The notes: generated from the letters alone by a model not told the origin. Counted from the first letter of the stretch, positions 8,203 to 16,437 are shown. The stretch is DNA of 64,000 nucleotides from Streptomyces sp. SID9727 (GCF_010550605.1 NZ_JAAGNI010000055.1:1-64000), one strand, 5' to 3'. Translations and numbers: made by a program.

Positions 8203-9504
8203 ATGACCGCGGCACCGATCGAACGGCCTCAGCACCCCACCGAAGCGGTGGCACCCGCCGGCACCCGTACCCGGGCCTGGACGGTGACCGTGCTCCTCGT
8301 GGTCTTCATGATGGTCAACTTCGCCGACAAGTCCGTGCTCGGCCTCGCCGCCGACGAAATCCGCGCGGACCTGCACCTGAGCGCCACTCAGTTCGGCCTC
8401 GTCAACGGCGCGTTCTTCCTCCTCTTCTCGGTCGCGGCCGTCCTGGTCGGCCTCGCCGCCGACCGGGTCTCGCCGAAGGTCCTGCTGCTGCTCATGGCGC
8501 TGCTCTGGTCCGTGGCCCAGCTGCCCGCCGCGATCGGCGGTGGCCTCGCCGTCCTCGTCGCCTCCCGGGTCTTCCTCGGCGCGGCGGAGGGCCCGGCCTT
8601 CCCCGTGGCGCAGCAGGCCACGTTCGCCTGGTTCCCCAACGACCGGCGCAACCTGCCGGGCGCCCTGATCACCCTCGGCGTCACGCTCGGGGTGATCACC
8701 TCCGCGCCCGGCCTGTCCTGGGTCATCCAGCACCACGGCTGGCGCACGGCGCTGTGGGTGCTGGCGGGCGTGGGCCTCGCCTGGGCCGCCGTCTGGAGGG
8801 TGCTCGGCGCGGACGGCGGCCACCGCGTGGAGACCGCCCGTACGCCGGTACGCGACGAGGCCCCCGCCACCCCGGTCCCGTACCGCGCGATCCTCACCAG
8901 CCGCACCTGGATCGGCGCCACCTTCGCCTACTTCACCAGCTACTGGACCGTCGCCCTCATGCTGGTCTGGCTGCCGTCCTACCTGCGCAACGCCCTCGGC
9001 TACACGGCCGGCGAGGCGGGCACCGTCGTCGTCGCCCCCTGGGCCATCGGCGCCGTCGTCCTGCTCGCCCAGGCCGGGGTCACCGGGCGGCTGATGCGGC
9101 GCGGCGTCGGCAGCCGCCGAGCCCGGGGCTGGGTCGGCGGCACGCTGCTCGCACTCGGTGCCCTGTGCTGCCTGGCCGTCCCGCTCGCGGACGGCTCCAC
9201 GGCCAAGACCGCGCTCATCGCCCTCGGATTCGGGTTCGGCGGCTCGTACGCGGCCGTCGCGGCGACCACCGTCAGCGAACTCGCCCCGCCGGACAGGGCA
9301 GGCGGCGCGCTGGGCGTCATGAACGCGCTGGTCACCATGGCCGGGCTCGCAGCCCCGGCCGTCGTGGGCGCCCTCGTCGACGCCCGGGGGACCGGCGGCT
9401 ACCAGAACGCCGTCGTGCTCTCCGGCCTGCTCCTCGTCCTGGGGGCCGCGGCGTCCTTCTGGCTCATCGACCCGGCCCGCGACGCGTCCCGCCCGACCCC
9501 CTGA
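8203..9504 (+). CDS. MFS transporter
   Basis: 433 residues with about twelve hydrophobic segments. The first begins VTVLLVVFMMVNFADKSVLG; the typical ADRVSPKVLL loop follows segment two. The overall layout resembles anion:cation symporters and sugar-acid/aromatic-acid porters that import organic acids, not drug exporters, but this is an impression. It starts 33 bases after the dioxygenase with GGGAG before the ATG and is followed 36 bases later by the aldehyde dehydrogenase. It probably imports the substrate of the dioxygenase. Confidence 0.85.
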   Translation: MTAAPIERPQHPTEAVAPAGTRTRAWTVTVLLVVFMMVNFADKSVLGLAADEIRADLHLSATQFGLVNGAFFLLFSVAAVLVGLAADRVSPKVLLLLMALLWSVAQLPAAIGGGLAVLVASRVFLGAAEGPAFPVAQQATFAWFPNDRRNLPGALITLGVTLGVITSAPGLSWVIQHHGWRTALWVLAGVGLAWAAVWRVLGADGGHRVETARTPVRDEAPATPVPYRAILTSRTWIGATFAYFTSYWTVALMLVWLPSYLRNALGYTAGEAGTVVVAPWAIGAVVLLAQAGVTGRLMRRGVGSRRARGWVGGTLLALGALCCLAVPLADGSTAKTALIALGFGFGGSYAAVAATTVSELAPPDRAGGALGVMNALVTMAGLAAPAVVGALVDARGTGGYQNAVVLSGLLLVLGAAASFWLIDPARDASRPTP

Positions 9505-9540
9505 CCCTCCCCCCACCGGACCCACCCAAGGAGCCCGCCC

Positions 9541-11253
9541 GTGAGCGCCGCCCCCGCACTCGACACCAGCCCGCTCGACCTCGCCGTCGCCACCCTGCGC
9601 GACCGGGCCGGCACCTGGACCGCCACCCCGCTCCCCGAGCGCGTCGCCCTCCTGGAGCGCATGCTCCCGCGCATCGCCGGGGCCGCGCCCGCCATGGTCG
9701 CCGACGCCGCCGCCGCGAAGGGGTACGCCGCCGACTCGGCCTGGGCCGCCGAGGACTGGGTCACGGCCCCCTGGGCGCTGGCCCAGACGGTGAGCGCCTG
9801 CCTCCACGTGCTGCGCAGGCTGGCCGCAGGACAGGACCCGGTCGACCGCGAGGCCGTCCGCGAACGCGGGGGCCGCGTCCTGGTCGACGTCTTCCCCGCC
9901 ACCGGATCGGACCGCCTCCTGCTCAACGGGTTCACCGCCGAGGTGTGGACCCTCCCCGGGACCACCCGTGCGCAGGCGCTGGCCGACGCGGCGGGGGAGT
10001 ACCGGGGCCGCCGGGGCCGCCCGGCCGTCGCCCTGGTCCTGGGCGCGGGCAACGTCCCCGCGATCACCCCGCTCGACATCCTGCACAAGCTGTACGCGGA
10101 GGGCGAGGTCGTCCTCGCCAAGATGAACCCCGTCAACGCCTACCTGCGCCCGCACTTCGAGGAGGTGTTCGCCGAGTTCGTCGAGAAGGGCTGGGTGCGC
10201 TTCGTGGACGGCGGCGCCGACACCGGTGCCTACCTCACCACCCACGACGGCATCGACACCATCCACGTCACCGGCAGCGAGCGCACCCACGACGCGATCG
10301 TCTGGGGCACCGACGAGCACGCCGAGCGGCGCCGGAGGGAGGACACCCCGCTCAACGACAAGCCGTTCACCAGCGAACTCGGCGGCGTCAGCCCCTGCAT
10401 CGTCACCCCGGGACCGTGGAGCGCGGCGGACTTCCGCTTCCAGGCCGAGCACATCGTCACCAGCAAGATGAACAACTCCGGCCACAACTGCGTGGCCAGC
10501 CAGATCCTCGTCGTCCCCCGCGAATGGGACGGCACCGAACGGCTGCTCGCCGAGATCCGCCGGGTCCTGCGCGCACTGCCGCCCCGCGCCGACTACTACC
10601 CCGGTGCCGCCGACCGCCTCGGGGCGGTCGTCCGCGCCCACCCGGACGCCGAGACCCACGGCGAGGGCGCCTGCCGGCTCCTCGTCCCCGACATCACCGA
10701 CGAGGGCGACCCGATGCTCGACACCGAGGTGTTCGCCAGCGCCCTCGGAGTCGTACGCCTGCCGGGCGCCGACGCCCCGGAATTCCTGCGCGCGGCCGCG
10801 GAGTTCGCCAACGACCGGCTCCCCGGCACCCTCGGCGCGACCCTGCTGGTCCACCCCCGCACCGAACGCGCCCACCGCCACGCGGTCGAGGAGGCGGTCG
10901 CCGGCCTCCGCTACGGCACCCTCGGCGTCAACTGCTGGTCGGCCTTCGGCTTCCTGCTCGGGTACACCCCCTGGGGCGCCTTCCCCGGGCACAACCGCCA
11001 GGACATCGGCAGCGGCGTCGGCTTCGTGCACAACGCGTTCATGCTGGAGCACGTCGAGAAGACGGTCGTCCGGGCCCCCTTCGCACCCGCCCCGCGCGGC
11101 CTGTTCACCGGCTCCCCGTCCCTGTCCCCGCGCCCGCCGTACTACGTCACCAACCGCACCGGACGCACGACCATGGAACGGCTGACCGCGTACACGGCCG
11201 ACCCGAAGGCGACGAGGCTCCCCGGCATCCTCGCCTCCGCGCTCCTCGGCTGA
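9541..11253 (+). CDS. Aldehyde dehydrogenase family protein
   Basis: 570 residues from a GTG start preceded by AAGGAG. It is longer than the usual ~490 of NAD(P)-dependent aldehyde dehydrogenases. A glycine-rich segment ALVLGAGNVPAITPLD, the glutamate-containing SELGGVSP and the likely nucleophile Cys in NNSGHNCVASQ are in the expected order. The C terminus continues past the usual end (PRPPYYVTNRTGRTTMERL). It is the last gene of the dioxygenase operon and probably oxidises the aldehyde that the dioxygenase releases. The length and divergent core suggest an unusual subfamily. Confidence 0.82.
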   Translation: MSAAPALDTSPLDLAVATLRDRAGTWTATPLPERVALLERMLPRIAGAAPAMVADAAAAKGYAADSAWAAEDWVTAPWALAQTVSACLHVLRRLAAGQDPVDREAVRERGGRVLVDVFPATGSDRLLLNGFTAEVWTLPGTTRAQALADAAGEYRGRRGRPAVALVLGAGNVPAITPLDILHKLYAEGEVVLAKMNPVNAYLRPHFEEVFAEFVEKGWVRFVDGGADTGAYLTTHDGIDTIHVTGSERTHDAIVWGTDEHAERRRREDTPLNDKPFTSELGGVSPCIVTPGPWSAADFRFQAEHIVTSKMNNSGHNCVASQILVVPREWDGTERLLAEIRRVLRALPPRADYYPGAADRLGAVVRAHPDAETHGEGACRLLVPDITDEGDPMLDTEVFASALGVVRLPGADAPEFLRAAAEFANDRLPGTLGATLLVHPRTERAHRHAVEEAVAGLRYGTLGVNCWSAFGFLLGYTPWGAFPGHNRQDIGSGVGFVHNAFMLEHVEKTVVRAPFAPAPRGLFTGSPSLSPRPPYYVTNRTGRTTMERLTAYTADPKATRLPGILASALLG

Positions 11254-11348
11254 TCCAGGCGACACGGGCGCCGGGCAGCCCCAGGCAGCCTGACGCCCAT
11301 GTCGGATTTCCGCCAGCCACCCGACCCCCGGTGGCCCATCCTTGAACC

Positions 11349-12839
11349 ATGCACACCGACACCGAGCGCTGCGTCCGGGCGGTCCGCTCCAAGGACGCCC
11401 GCTTCGACGGCTGGTTCTTCACCGCCGTCCTGACCACCCGGATCTACTGCCGGCCGAGCTGCCCCGTCGTGCCGCCCAAGGCCGAGAACATGACGTTCTA
11501 CCCCAGCGCGGCCGCCTGCCAGCAGGCCGGGTTCCGGGCGTGCAAGCGGTGCCGCCCCGACACCAGCCCCGGATCCCCGGAGTGGAACGCCCGCGCGGAC
11601 TCGGTGGCCCGCGCGATGCGGCTCATCCGGGACGGGGTGGTCGACCGCGAAGGCGTACCCGGCCTCGCCGCCCGCCTCGGCTACTCGCCCCGCCAGATCG
11701 AACGCCAGCTGGTCGCCGAACTGGGCGCCGGACCGCTCGCCCTGGCCCGTGCCCAGCGCGCCCAGACCGCGCGCGTGCTCATCGAGACCACCGCCCTGCC
11801 CATGGCCGAGATCGCCTTCGCCGCCGGGTTCTCCTCCGTACGCACCTTCAACGACACCGTCCGCGAGGTCTTCGCCCTCGCCCCCGGTGAACTGCGCGCC
11901 CGCGCCGCCCGCACCGCACCCGCGCCCGCCACCCCCGGCGTCATCACGCTGCGCCTGCCGTACCGGGCCCCGCTCAACCCGAGCAACCTCTTCGGCCACC
12001 TCGCCGCGACCGCCGTCCCCGGCGTCGAGGAGTGGCGCGACGGCGCGTACCGCCGCACCCTCGCCCTGCCGCACGGCCACGGCATGGTCGCGCTCACCCC
12101 GCGCCCCGACCACATCGCCTGCCGGCTCTCCCTCACCGACCCGCGCGACCTGACCCTCGCGATCAGCCGCTGCCGCTGGCTCCTCGACCTGGACGCCGAC
12201 CCCGTCGCCGTGGACGAACAGCTGCGCGCCGACCCGCTGCTCGCCCCGCTGGTCGACGCGGGCCCGGGCCGCCGGGTGCCGAGGACCGTCGACGGCGCCG
12301 AGTTCGCCGTCCGCGCCGTGCTCGGCCAGCAGGTGTCCACCGCCGCCGCCCGCACCCACGCCGCCCGCCTGGTCACCGCACACGGCACCCCGGTGGACGA
12401 CCCCGAGGGCGGACTCACCCACCTCTTCCCGGACCCGGAGGCGCTGGCCGGACTCGACCCGGAGCAGCTGGCCCTCCCGCGCAGCCGCCGCCGCACGCTC
12501 ACCACCCTCGTCGGCGCCCTCGCCGACGGCTCCCTGCGCCTCGGCCCCGAAGCCGACTGGGAGCGGGCCCGCACCGCACTGGCCGCGCTGCCCGGGTTCG
12601 GCCCCTGGACCGTCGAGGTCATCGCGATGCGCGCCCTCGGCGACCCGGACGCCTTCCTCCCGACCGACCTCGGCATCCGCAGGTCCGCCCAGCACCTCGG
12701 CCTGCCCTCCACCCCGGCCGCCCTCACCGCACGCGCGGCCGGCTGGCGCCCCTGGCGGGCGTACGCCGTCCAGTACCTGTGGACCGTGGACGACCACCCC
12801 ATCAACCACCTCCCGGACGCGGAAGGGAGTGCCCCGTGA
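11349..12839 (+). CDS. alkA: Ada-AlkA fusion: alkylation sensor and DNA-3-methyladenine glycosylase
   Basis: 496 residues, three parts. The N-terminal Ada metal domain has Cys34, Cys38, Cys65 and Cys68 (RIYCRPSC and ACKRCRPD), with the spacing of the E. coli Ada zinc site, whose first cysteine accepts methyl from phosphotriesters. An AraC-type helix-turn-helix follows ([12 protein letters not shown] and [18 protein letters not shown], about residues 105-170). The rest is an AlkA domain with a helix-hairpin-helix ([18 protein letters not shown]) and the catalytic Asp in PTDLGIRR. It should sense methylated DNA, activate transcription and excise alkylated bases. The next gene supplies O6-methylguanine repair and overlaps by four bases. 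Confidence 0.93.
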   Translation: MHTDTERCVRAVRSKDARFDGWFFTAVLTTRIYCRPSCPVVPPKAENMTFYPSAAACQQAGFRACKRCRPDTSPGSPEWNARADSVARAMRLIRDGVVDREGVPGLAARLGYSPRQIERQLVAELGAGPLALARAQRAQTARVLIETTALPMAEIAFAAGFSSVRTFNDTVREVFALAPGELRARAARTAPAPATPGVITLRLPYRAPLNPSNLFGHLAATAVPGVEEWRDGAYRRTLALPHGHGMVALTPRPDHIACRLSLTDPRDLTLAISRCRWLLDLDADPVAVDEQLRADPLLAPLVDAGPGRRVPRTVDGAEFAVRAVLGQQVSTAAARTHAARLVTAHGTPVDDPEGGLTHLFPDPEALAGLDPEQLALPRSRRRTLTTLVGALADGSLRLGPEADWERARTALAALPGFGPWTVEVIAMRALGDPDAFLPTDLGIRRSAQHLGLPSTPAALTARAAGWRPWRAYAVQYLWTVDDHPINHLPDAEGSAP

Positions 12840-13336
12840 CCCGGCAGCACACCGTCACCGACAGCCCCTACGGCCCGCTGACCCTCGTCGCCACCGACGG
12901 CGTCCTCGCCGGCCTCTACATGACCGCCCAGCGCCACCGGCCCCCCGAGGAGACCTTCGGCGAGCCCGACCCCCGCCCCTTCACCGAGGCGATCCGCCAG
13001 CTCGACGCCTACTTCGCCGGTGAACTGCGCGACTTCGACCTGCCGTTGCACCTGGACGGCACCCCGTTCCAGCGCAGCGTCTGGGAGCAGCTGCGGCTCA
13101 TCCCGTACGGCGAGACCCGCTCGTACGGCGAACTCGCCGAGATCCTGGGCAAGCCCGGGGCCTCCCGGGCGGTGGGCCTGGCCAACGGCAAGAACCCGGT
13201 CGGCATCATCGTCCCCTGCCACCGGGTGATCGGGGCGTCGGGCGGCCTCACCGGCTACGGAGGCGGGCTGGACCGCAAGCAGCGCCTGCTGGCGTTCGAG
13301 AACGGCACGGAGGCGAGCACCCCGGCGCTGTTCTGA
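12836..13336 (+). CDS. ogt: Methylated-DNA--protein-cysteine S-methyltransferase
   Basis: 166 residues. It removes the methyl group from O6-methylguanine onto its own cysteine. The acceptor is in [21 protein letters not shown], and the helix-turn-helix region reads [20 protein letters not shown]. The GTG start overlaps the stop of the Ada-AlkA gene (GTGA), with GGAAGGGAG 7-15 bases upstream, so the two proteins are translationally coupled. Longer readings from 12032 run inside the AlkA gene in another frame and are not real. Together with its neighbour it makes a complete adaptive-response operon. Confidence 0.95.
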   Translation: MTRQHTVTDSPYGPLTLVATDGVLAGLYMTAQRHRPPEETFGEPDPRPFTEAIRQLDAYFAGELRDFDLPLHLDGTPFQRSVWEQLRLIPYGETRSYGELAEILGKPGASRAVGLANGKNPVGIIVPCHRVIGASGGLTGYGGGLDRKQRLLAFENGTEASTPALF

Positions 13337-13342
13337 CCGCGC

Positions 13343-13390
13343 GTACGGCGAAGGGCCCCGCACGAGCGTGCGCGGGGCCCTTCGCCGTAC
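13343..13390. terminator. Strong bidirectional terminator
   Basis: A perfect 19-bp inverted repeat (13343-13361 with 13372-13390) around a 10-base loop lies between the stops of ogt and the convergent TMEM165-type gene. Confidence 0.88.
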
Positions 13391-13404
13391 GGCATGTACG
13401 TGAC

Positions 13405-13989
13405 TCAGCCGGTAAAGATCTCGATCACCGTCCAGATCGCCAGGCCCAGCATGCACAGCCCGCCGATCCGCTGCACGGTATTCAGCGGTACGCGCTTCGC
13501 GATGAACCGGCCCGCGAGGAGCGCCAGCGCCGACACGGACATCAGGGCGGCGGCAGAGCCGATCGCGGTCGACCAAGGCCCGTTGCTCGCCGCCAGGTTG
13601 GCGGTCGTGATCTGCGTGAGGTCGCCCCACTCGCTGATGAACACCGCCATGAACGCCGTCGAGTACACCGGCCAGAACCCGGTCACCGTCTTCGGGCCCG
13701 CCTCGTCGTCCTCGTCGTCCCCGCCCCCGCGCAGCAGCATGAAGGCGCCGAACGCGAAGAGCAGGGCCGAGACCAGCTTGACGATCCAGTCGGGCAGCAG
13801 ACCGAGCAGCCCGCCCGCGCCCACCGCGATGGCGACATGCACGATGAACGCGGACGAGGTGCCGAACCAGACGTAGAGCGGGCGCATGCGCGTGCCCATG
13901 GCGAGCGACGCGAACATGGTCTTGTCCGGGAGTTCGGCGAGGAAGATCAGCCCGAAAGCGGTGATGATCGCCAGGGGGTCGAGATGCAT
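13405..13989 (-). CDS. TMEM165/GDT1 family (UPF0016) manganese transporter
   Basis: 194 residues with about six hydrophobic segments in two inverted halves, as in the family. Each half carries the acidic signature: AELPDKT near residue 18 and SEWGDLTQ near residue 120. The first has Pro where Gly is usual. A charged loop GGGDDEDDEAGPK separates the halves. Family members move Mn2+ or Ca2+ out of the cytosol in exchange for H+. The 240-base leader contains a yybP-ykoY Mn2+ riboswitch, which strongly supports manganese export. The ribosome-binding site is weak, as expected if translation or elongation is riboswitch-controlled. Confidence 0.9.
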   Translation of the reverse strand: MHLDPLAIITAFGLIFLAELPDKTMFASLAMGTRMRPLYVWFGTSSAFIVHVAIAVGAGGLLGLLPDWIVKLVSALLFAFGAFMLLRGGGDDEDDEAGPKTVTGFWPVYSTAFMAVFISEWGDLTQITTANLAASNGPWSTAIGSAAALMSVSALALLAGRFIAKRVPLNTVQRIGGLCMLGLAIWTVIEIFTG

Positions 13990-14080
13990 TCCGGGTGGCT
14001 TTCTGTACGAGCCGGGCCCCGGATCTCCGCGAAGTGCCGGTCGGCGTTTCGGAGGACCACTCGGCCCGGCATGACGGCAC

Positions 14081-14099
14081 CGCCCACAGGGCGTGGGCG
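14081..14099 (-). promoter_or_regulatory. Hairpin downstream of the Mn2+ aptamer
   Basis: A 7-bp stem CGCCCAC / GTGGGCG with a 5-base loop lies just 3' of the aptamer in the leader RNA and may be part of the expression platform. No T-run follows, so I cannot tell whether it acts on termination. Confidence 0.4.
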
Positions 14100-14104
14100 T
14101 GTCC

Positions 14105-14213
14105 TACCTGACCGAAGGTCTCGCCCACCCGTGATGATCCACGAGCCCGGCCACCGGGAACCGCGAGGCTCCAGTGTGTCGACGACCGGTTTGCGGGGCT
14201 ACTCCCCTTCGCA
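14105..14213 (-). ncRNA. yybP-ykoY manganese riboswitch
   Basis: On the minus strand the conserved loop GAAGGGGAGTAGC (around 14198-14210) is followed by GTCGACACACTGGAGCC and, 3', GGGCGAGACCTTCGGTCAGG (14107-14126). These are the two conserved loops of the yybP-ykoY class, which sandwich Mn2+ between them. A -10 box TAGTGT (complement of 14221-14226) lies about seven bases upstream of the aptamer. The controlled gene, a TMEM165/GDT1 protein, is one of the best known targets of this class. High Mn2+ should turn the exporter on. Confidence 0.92.
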
Positions 14214-14220
14214 GCCGTCC

Positions 14221-14226
14221 ACACTA
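14221..14226 (-). promoter_or_regulatory. -10 box for the riboswitch-controlled transcript (TAGTGT)
   Basis: TAGTGT on the minus strand predicts a start near 14214, right at the 5' edge of the aptamer. Confidence 0.5.
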
Positions 14227-14238
14227 CCTCACCGGTGC

Positions 14239-14244
14239 TACCGT
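14239..14244 (+). promoter_or_regulatory. -10 box of a leaderless-type promoter (TACCGT)
   Basis: TACCGT is followed by six bases and the ATG at 14251. It is back to back with the riboswitch promoter. Confidence 0.55.
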
Positions 14245-14250
14245 CGCGCC

Positions 14251-14451
14251 ATGGCGAAGGTAGCGATCAGTCTCGACGCGGAACTCGTGGTCGAAGTGAT
14301 GGTGCTCGCGGGGGTCGGCAATCCGCAGGACGCGGTCGAACTCGTCGTACGCGACTACATCGCGCGCGGCCACCGCACCGAAGCCCGGGTCGCGGCGCGC
14401 GACGAGACCCGGCGCGAGGACGAGACCAGGCCGCCGGACACCCAGGGCTGA
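14251..14451 (+). CDS. VapB/ribbon-helix-helix-like small protein, orphan
   Basis: 66 residues, MAKVAISLDAELVVEVMVLA at the N terminus and a charged, Arg/Glu-rich tail. The pattern of a short beta strand, a helix and DAVELVVRDYIA matches VapB-type antitoxins, which bind DNA as dimers and neutralise PIN-domain ribonucleases. No PIN toxin lies on either side: a NUDIX gene converges from downstream, and upstream is the riboswitch. It may be an orphan antitoxin or a stand-alone regulator. Longer frames starting in the riboswitch region are not credible. Confidence 0.65.
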   Translation: MAKVAISLDAELVVEVMVLAGVGNPQDAVELVVRDYIARGHRTEARVAARDETRREDETRPPDTQG

Positions 14452-14467
14452 CCGGGCACCCGGCCCC

Positions 14468-14959
14468 TCAGCCCACGGGGCGGCCGTCCTCCAGCTCCAC
14501 GGCGCCCGTGCCGGATTCCAGCGCCTCCAGCGCCGCGTGCATCCGCCCGGCGCGCGCACCGATCAGATACCGGTCGATCTCCGCCGGCTCGACCAGCTTC
14601 CACGACAGCAGCTCCGACTCCTGGAGCCGGATCGCCTTCAGCTGCTCGTCGTCCAGCACCCCGCCGTCGTACACGTACGCCACGATCGGCGGCCGGTCGC
14701 TGCCGCGCGTCCAGTCCACGACGAGGAGCCGCCCCGGCGCGATGTCCAGCCCGATCTCCTCCAGGGACTCGCGGCGCGCGCCCTGGCGCGGACCCTCCCC
14801 GTCGGCCGACTCGACCGTCCCGCCGGGCAGCGTCCACCCCTCCCGGTAGCTCGGCTCGACCAGCAGCACCCGGCCGCCCGCGTCCCGGAAGACGCAGGCG
14901 GCTCCCACGAGGACCTTCGGGAGACCGGCGATATACGTGGCGTAGTCAGTAGTGGTCAT
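14468..14959 (-). CDS. NUDIX hydrolase
   Basis: 163 residues. The Nudix box begins GGTVESADGEG and continues with the catalytic helix RRESLEEIG (about residues 47-70). It should hydrolyse a nucleoside diphosphate linked to another group; the substrate is unknown. The start is chosen at ATG 14959, where a TACGCT -10 box sits six bases upstream, so the mRNA is probably leaderless. Much longer frames on this strand read through the glycerate kinase gene and are shadows. It converges with the VapB-like gene. Confidence 0.88.
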   Translation of the reverse strand: MTTTDYATYIAGLPKVLVGAACVFRDAGGRVLLVEPSYREGWTLPGGTVESADGEGPRQGARRESLEEIGLDIAPGRLLVVDWTRGSDRPPIVAYVYDGGVLDDEQLKAIRLQESELLSWKLVEPAEIDRYLIGARAGRMHAALEALESGTGAVELEDGRPVG

Positions 14960-14965
14960 ACGGTC

Positions 14966-14971
14966 AGCGTA
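14966..14971 (-). promoter_or_regulatory. -10 box of a leaderless-type promoter (TACGCT)
   Basis: On the minus strand TACGCT is followed by GACCGT and the NUDIX ATG. Confidence 0.6.
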
Positions 14972-15019
14972 GGCGCACTTTGATCGATCAGACCATGGGC
15001 AGCGAGGGGGTCCGGCGGA

Positions 15020-15025
15020 TAGGGT
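15020..15025 (+). promoter_or_regulatory. -10 box for glycerate kinase (TAGGGT)
   Basis: TAGGGT predicts a start near 15032 and a leader of about 33 bases before ATG 15065. No good -35 box is visible. Confidence 0.45.
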
Positions 15026-15064
15026 CGGGGCGGCGCGACTGCCTGTTCGAATGCAAAGGGAATC

Positions 15065-16219
15065 ATGGTGACGGACGGAGCAGTGATGGAGACCGCACGC
15101 GTGCTCGTCGCGGCGGACAAGTTCAAGGGCTCGCTCACGGCCGTGCAGGTCGCGGAGCGGGTGACGGCCGGGCTGCGGCGCGTCGTTCCCGGCGTACGGG
15201 TGGAGACCCTGCCGGTCGCCGACGGCGGCGACGGCACGGTGGCGGCGGCGGTGGCCGCCGGCTTCGAGCGCCGCGAAGCGCGGGTGACCGGGCCCCTGGG
15301 CGACCCCGTCACCGCCGCCTACGCGGTGCGCGGGACCACCGCGGTGGTCGAGATGGCCGAGGCGTCCGGCCTCCAGCACCTGCCCGAGGGGGTCTTCGCG
15401 CCCCTCACGGCCACCACGTACGGCTCCGGGGAGCTCCTCCTCGCCGCGGTCGAAGCGGGGGCCCGGACCATCGTGTTCGGCGTCGGTGGCAGCGCCACCA
15501 CGGACGGCGGGGCGGGCATGCTCGCCGCGCTCGGCGCGCGCTTCCTCGACGCGGACGGCAAGCCGGTCGGGCCGGGCGGCGGCGGCCTCGCGGATCTCGC
15601 CGACGCGGACCTGTCCGGGCTCGACCCCCGCTTCGGCGAGATCGACCTCATCCTCGCCAGCGACGTCGACAACCCGCTGACCGGCCCGAAGGGCGCGCCG
15701 GAGGTCTACGGCCGCCAGAAGGGCGCGACGGAGGCGGACATCGCGACGCTCGACGCGGCGCTCGCCCATTACGCCTCGCTCCTCGGCCCCGAGCAGGCGG
15801 AACTCCCCGGCGCCGGAGCGGCCGGCGGCATCGGCTACGGGGCGCTCGTCGCCCTCGGCGCGCGCTTCCGCCCCGGGATCGAGGTCATGCTCGACGTCCT
15901 CGGCTTCGCGCCCGCGCTGGACCGGGCGACGTTCGTCATCACCGGCGAGGGCTCCCTCGACGCCCAGACCCTGCACGGCAAGGCACCGGCCGGCGTCGCC
16001 GCGGCGGCGCGGGCGGCGGGCGTCGAGACCGTCGCGGTGTGCGGCCGCCTCGCGCTGACGCCGGAAGCGCTGGAGGGGGCCGGGATCCGGCGGGCGTACG
16101 CGCTGCTGGACCTGGAGCCGGATCCTGCGGTGTGCATGGCCGAGGCGGGTCCGCTGCTGGAGCGCGTGGCGGAGGCGATCGCGCGCGACTTCCTCACGCA
16201 CAGCCCCTCCGGCGTTTGA
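15065..16219 (+). CDS. glxK: Glycerate kinase
   Basis: 384 residues of the type-1 (GarK/GlxK) glycerate kinase family, which phosphorylates D-glycerate with ATP. The N-terminal signature VLVAADKFKGSLTAVQVA, the loop LPVADGGDGTV and the glycine-rich GVGGSATTDGGAGML are all intact. The ATG at 15065 has AAGGGA just upstream; an in-frame ATG at 15086 is possible. The last residues SPSGV are encoded by a sequence that looks like the widely repeated Streptomyces 'GGCGTTTGAGGAG' element, so the gene end has probably been remodelled by it. It stands alone. Confidence 0.92.
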   Translation: MVTDGAVMETARVLVAADKFKGSLTAVQVAERVTAGLRRVVPGVRVETLPVADGGDGTVAAAVAAGFERREARVTGPLGDPVTAAYAVRGTTAVVEMAEASGLQHLPEGVFAPLTATTYGSGELLLAAVEAGARTIVFGVGGSATTDGGAGMLAALGARFLDADGKPVGPGGGGLADLADADLSGLDPRFGEIDLILASDVDNPLTGPKGAPEVYGRQKGATEADIATLDAALAHYASLLGPEQAELPGAGAAGGIGYGALVALGARFRPGIEVMLDVLGFAPALDRATFVITGEGSLDAQTLHGKAPAGVAAAARAAGVETVAVCGRLALTPEALEGAGIRRAYALLDLEPDPAVCMAEAGPLLERVAEAIARDFLTHSPSGV

Positions 16220-16257
16220 GGAGCGAGGGTCCGGGGGCAGAGCCCCCGGTCTCGGGA
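16203..16257. repeat. Copy of a dispersed Streptomyces intergenic repeat with terminator hairpin
   Basis: The stretch beginning CCCCTCCGGCGTTTGAGGAG and ending in a GTCCGGGGGC/GCCCCCGG hairpin resembles an element I know from the 3' ends of many Streptomyces genes. Here it supplies the last codons and stop of glycerate kinase. Only one copy is seen in this window, so repeat status is from prior knowledge. Confidence 0.55.
16231..16249 (+). terminator. Terminator hairpin after glycerate kinase
   Basis: Perfect 8-bp stem CCGGGGGC / GCCCCCGG with a 3-base loop, 12 bases after the stop codon and inside the dispersed repeat. Confidence 0.65.
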
Positions 16258-16397
16258 AGGGGCGGGTAGGGGACACGGCCCGCCGCAGGCGCCCCCCCGC
16301 CCTCTCTGTGCGCCCGCACAACCCACCCCCGCCCACCCGGGGCACCCGCAACGCTTCCCCCCGCCCCCCATGGACGCCCCCCTCCTCCCCCTGTTGA
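16250..16397. other. C-rich non-coding spacer before the ABC transporter operon
   Basis: Very C-rich on the plus strand and without a credible gene. No clear -10 box was found, so the operon promoter is not located with confidence; a TTGACC at 16394-16399 could be a -35 box. Confidence 0.4.
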
Positions 16398-16413
16398 CCT
16401 GTGGCAACACAGG
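16398..16413. promoter_or_regulatory. Palindrome before the ABC transporter operon
   Basis: CCTGTG-GCAA-CACAGG is a perfect 6-bp inverted repeat ten bases upstream of the AAGGAGGAGG ribosome-binding site. It could be an operator or an RNA hairpin. Confidence 0.45.
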
Positions 16414-16437
16414 AACCGCGGAAGGAGGAGGACCCCC

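Noticed and set aside
7210..11265. Long minus-strand open frame of 1351 codons opposite the dioxygenase operon
   Set aside because: It is a low-complexity Gly/Arg/Ala shadow of three well-supported plus-strand genes and has no domain motif.
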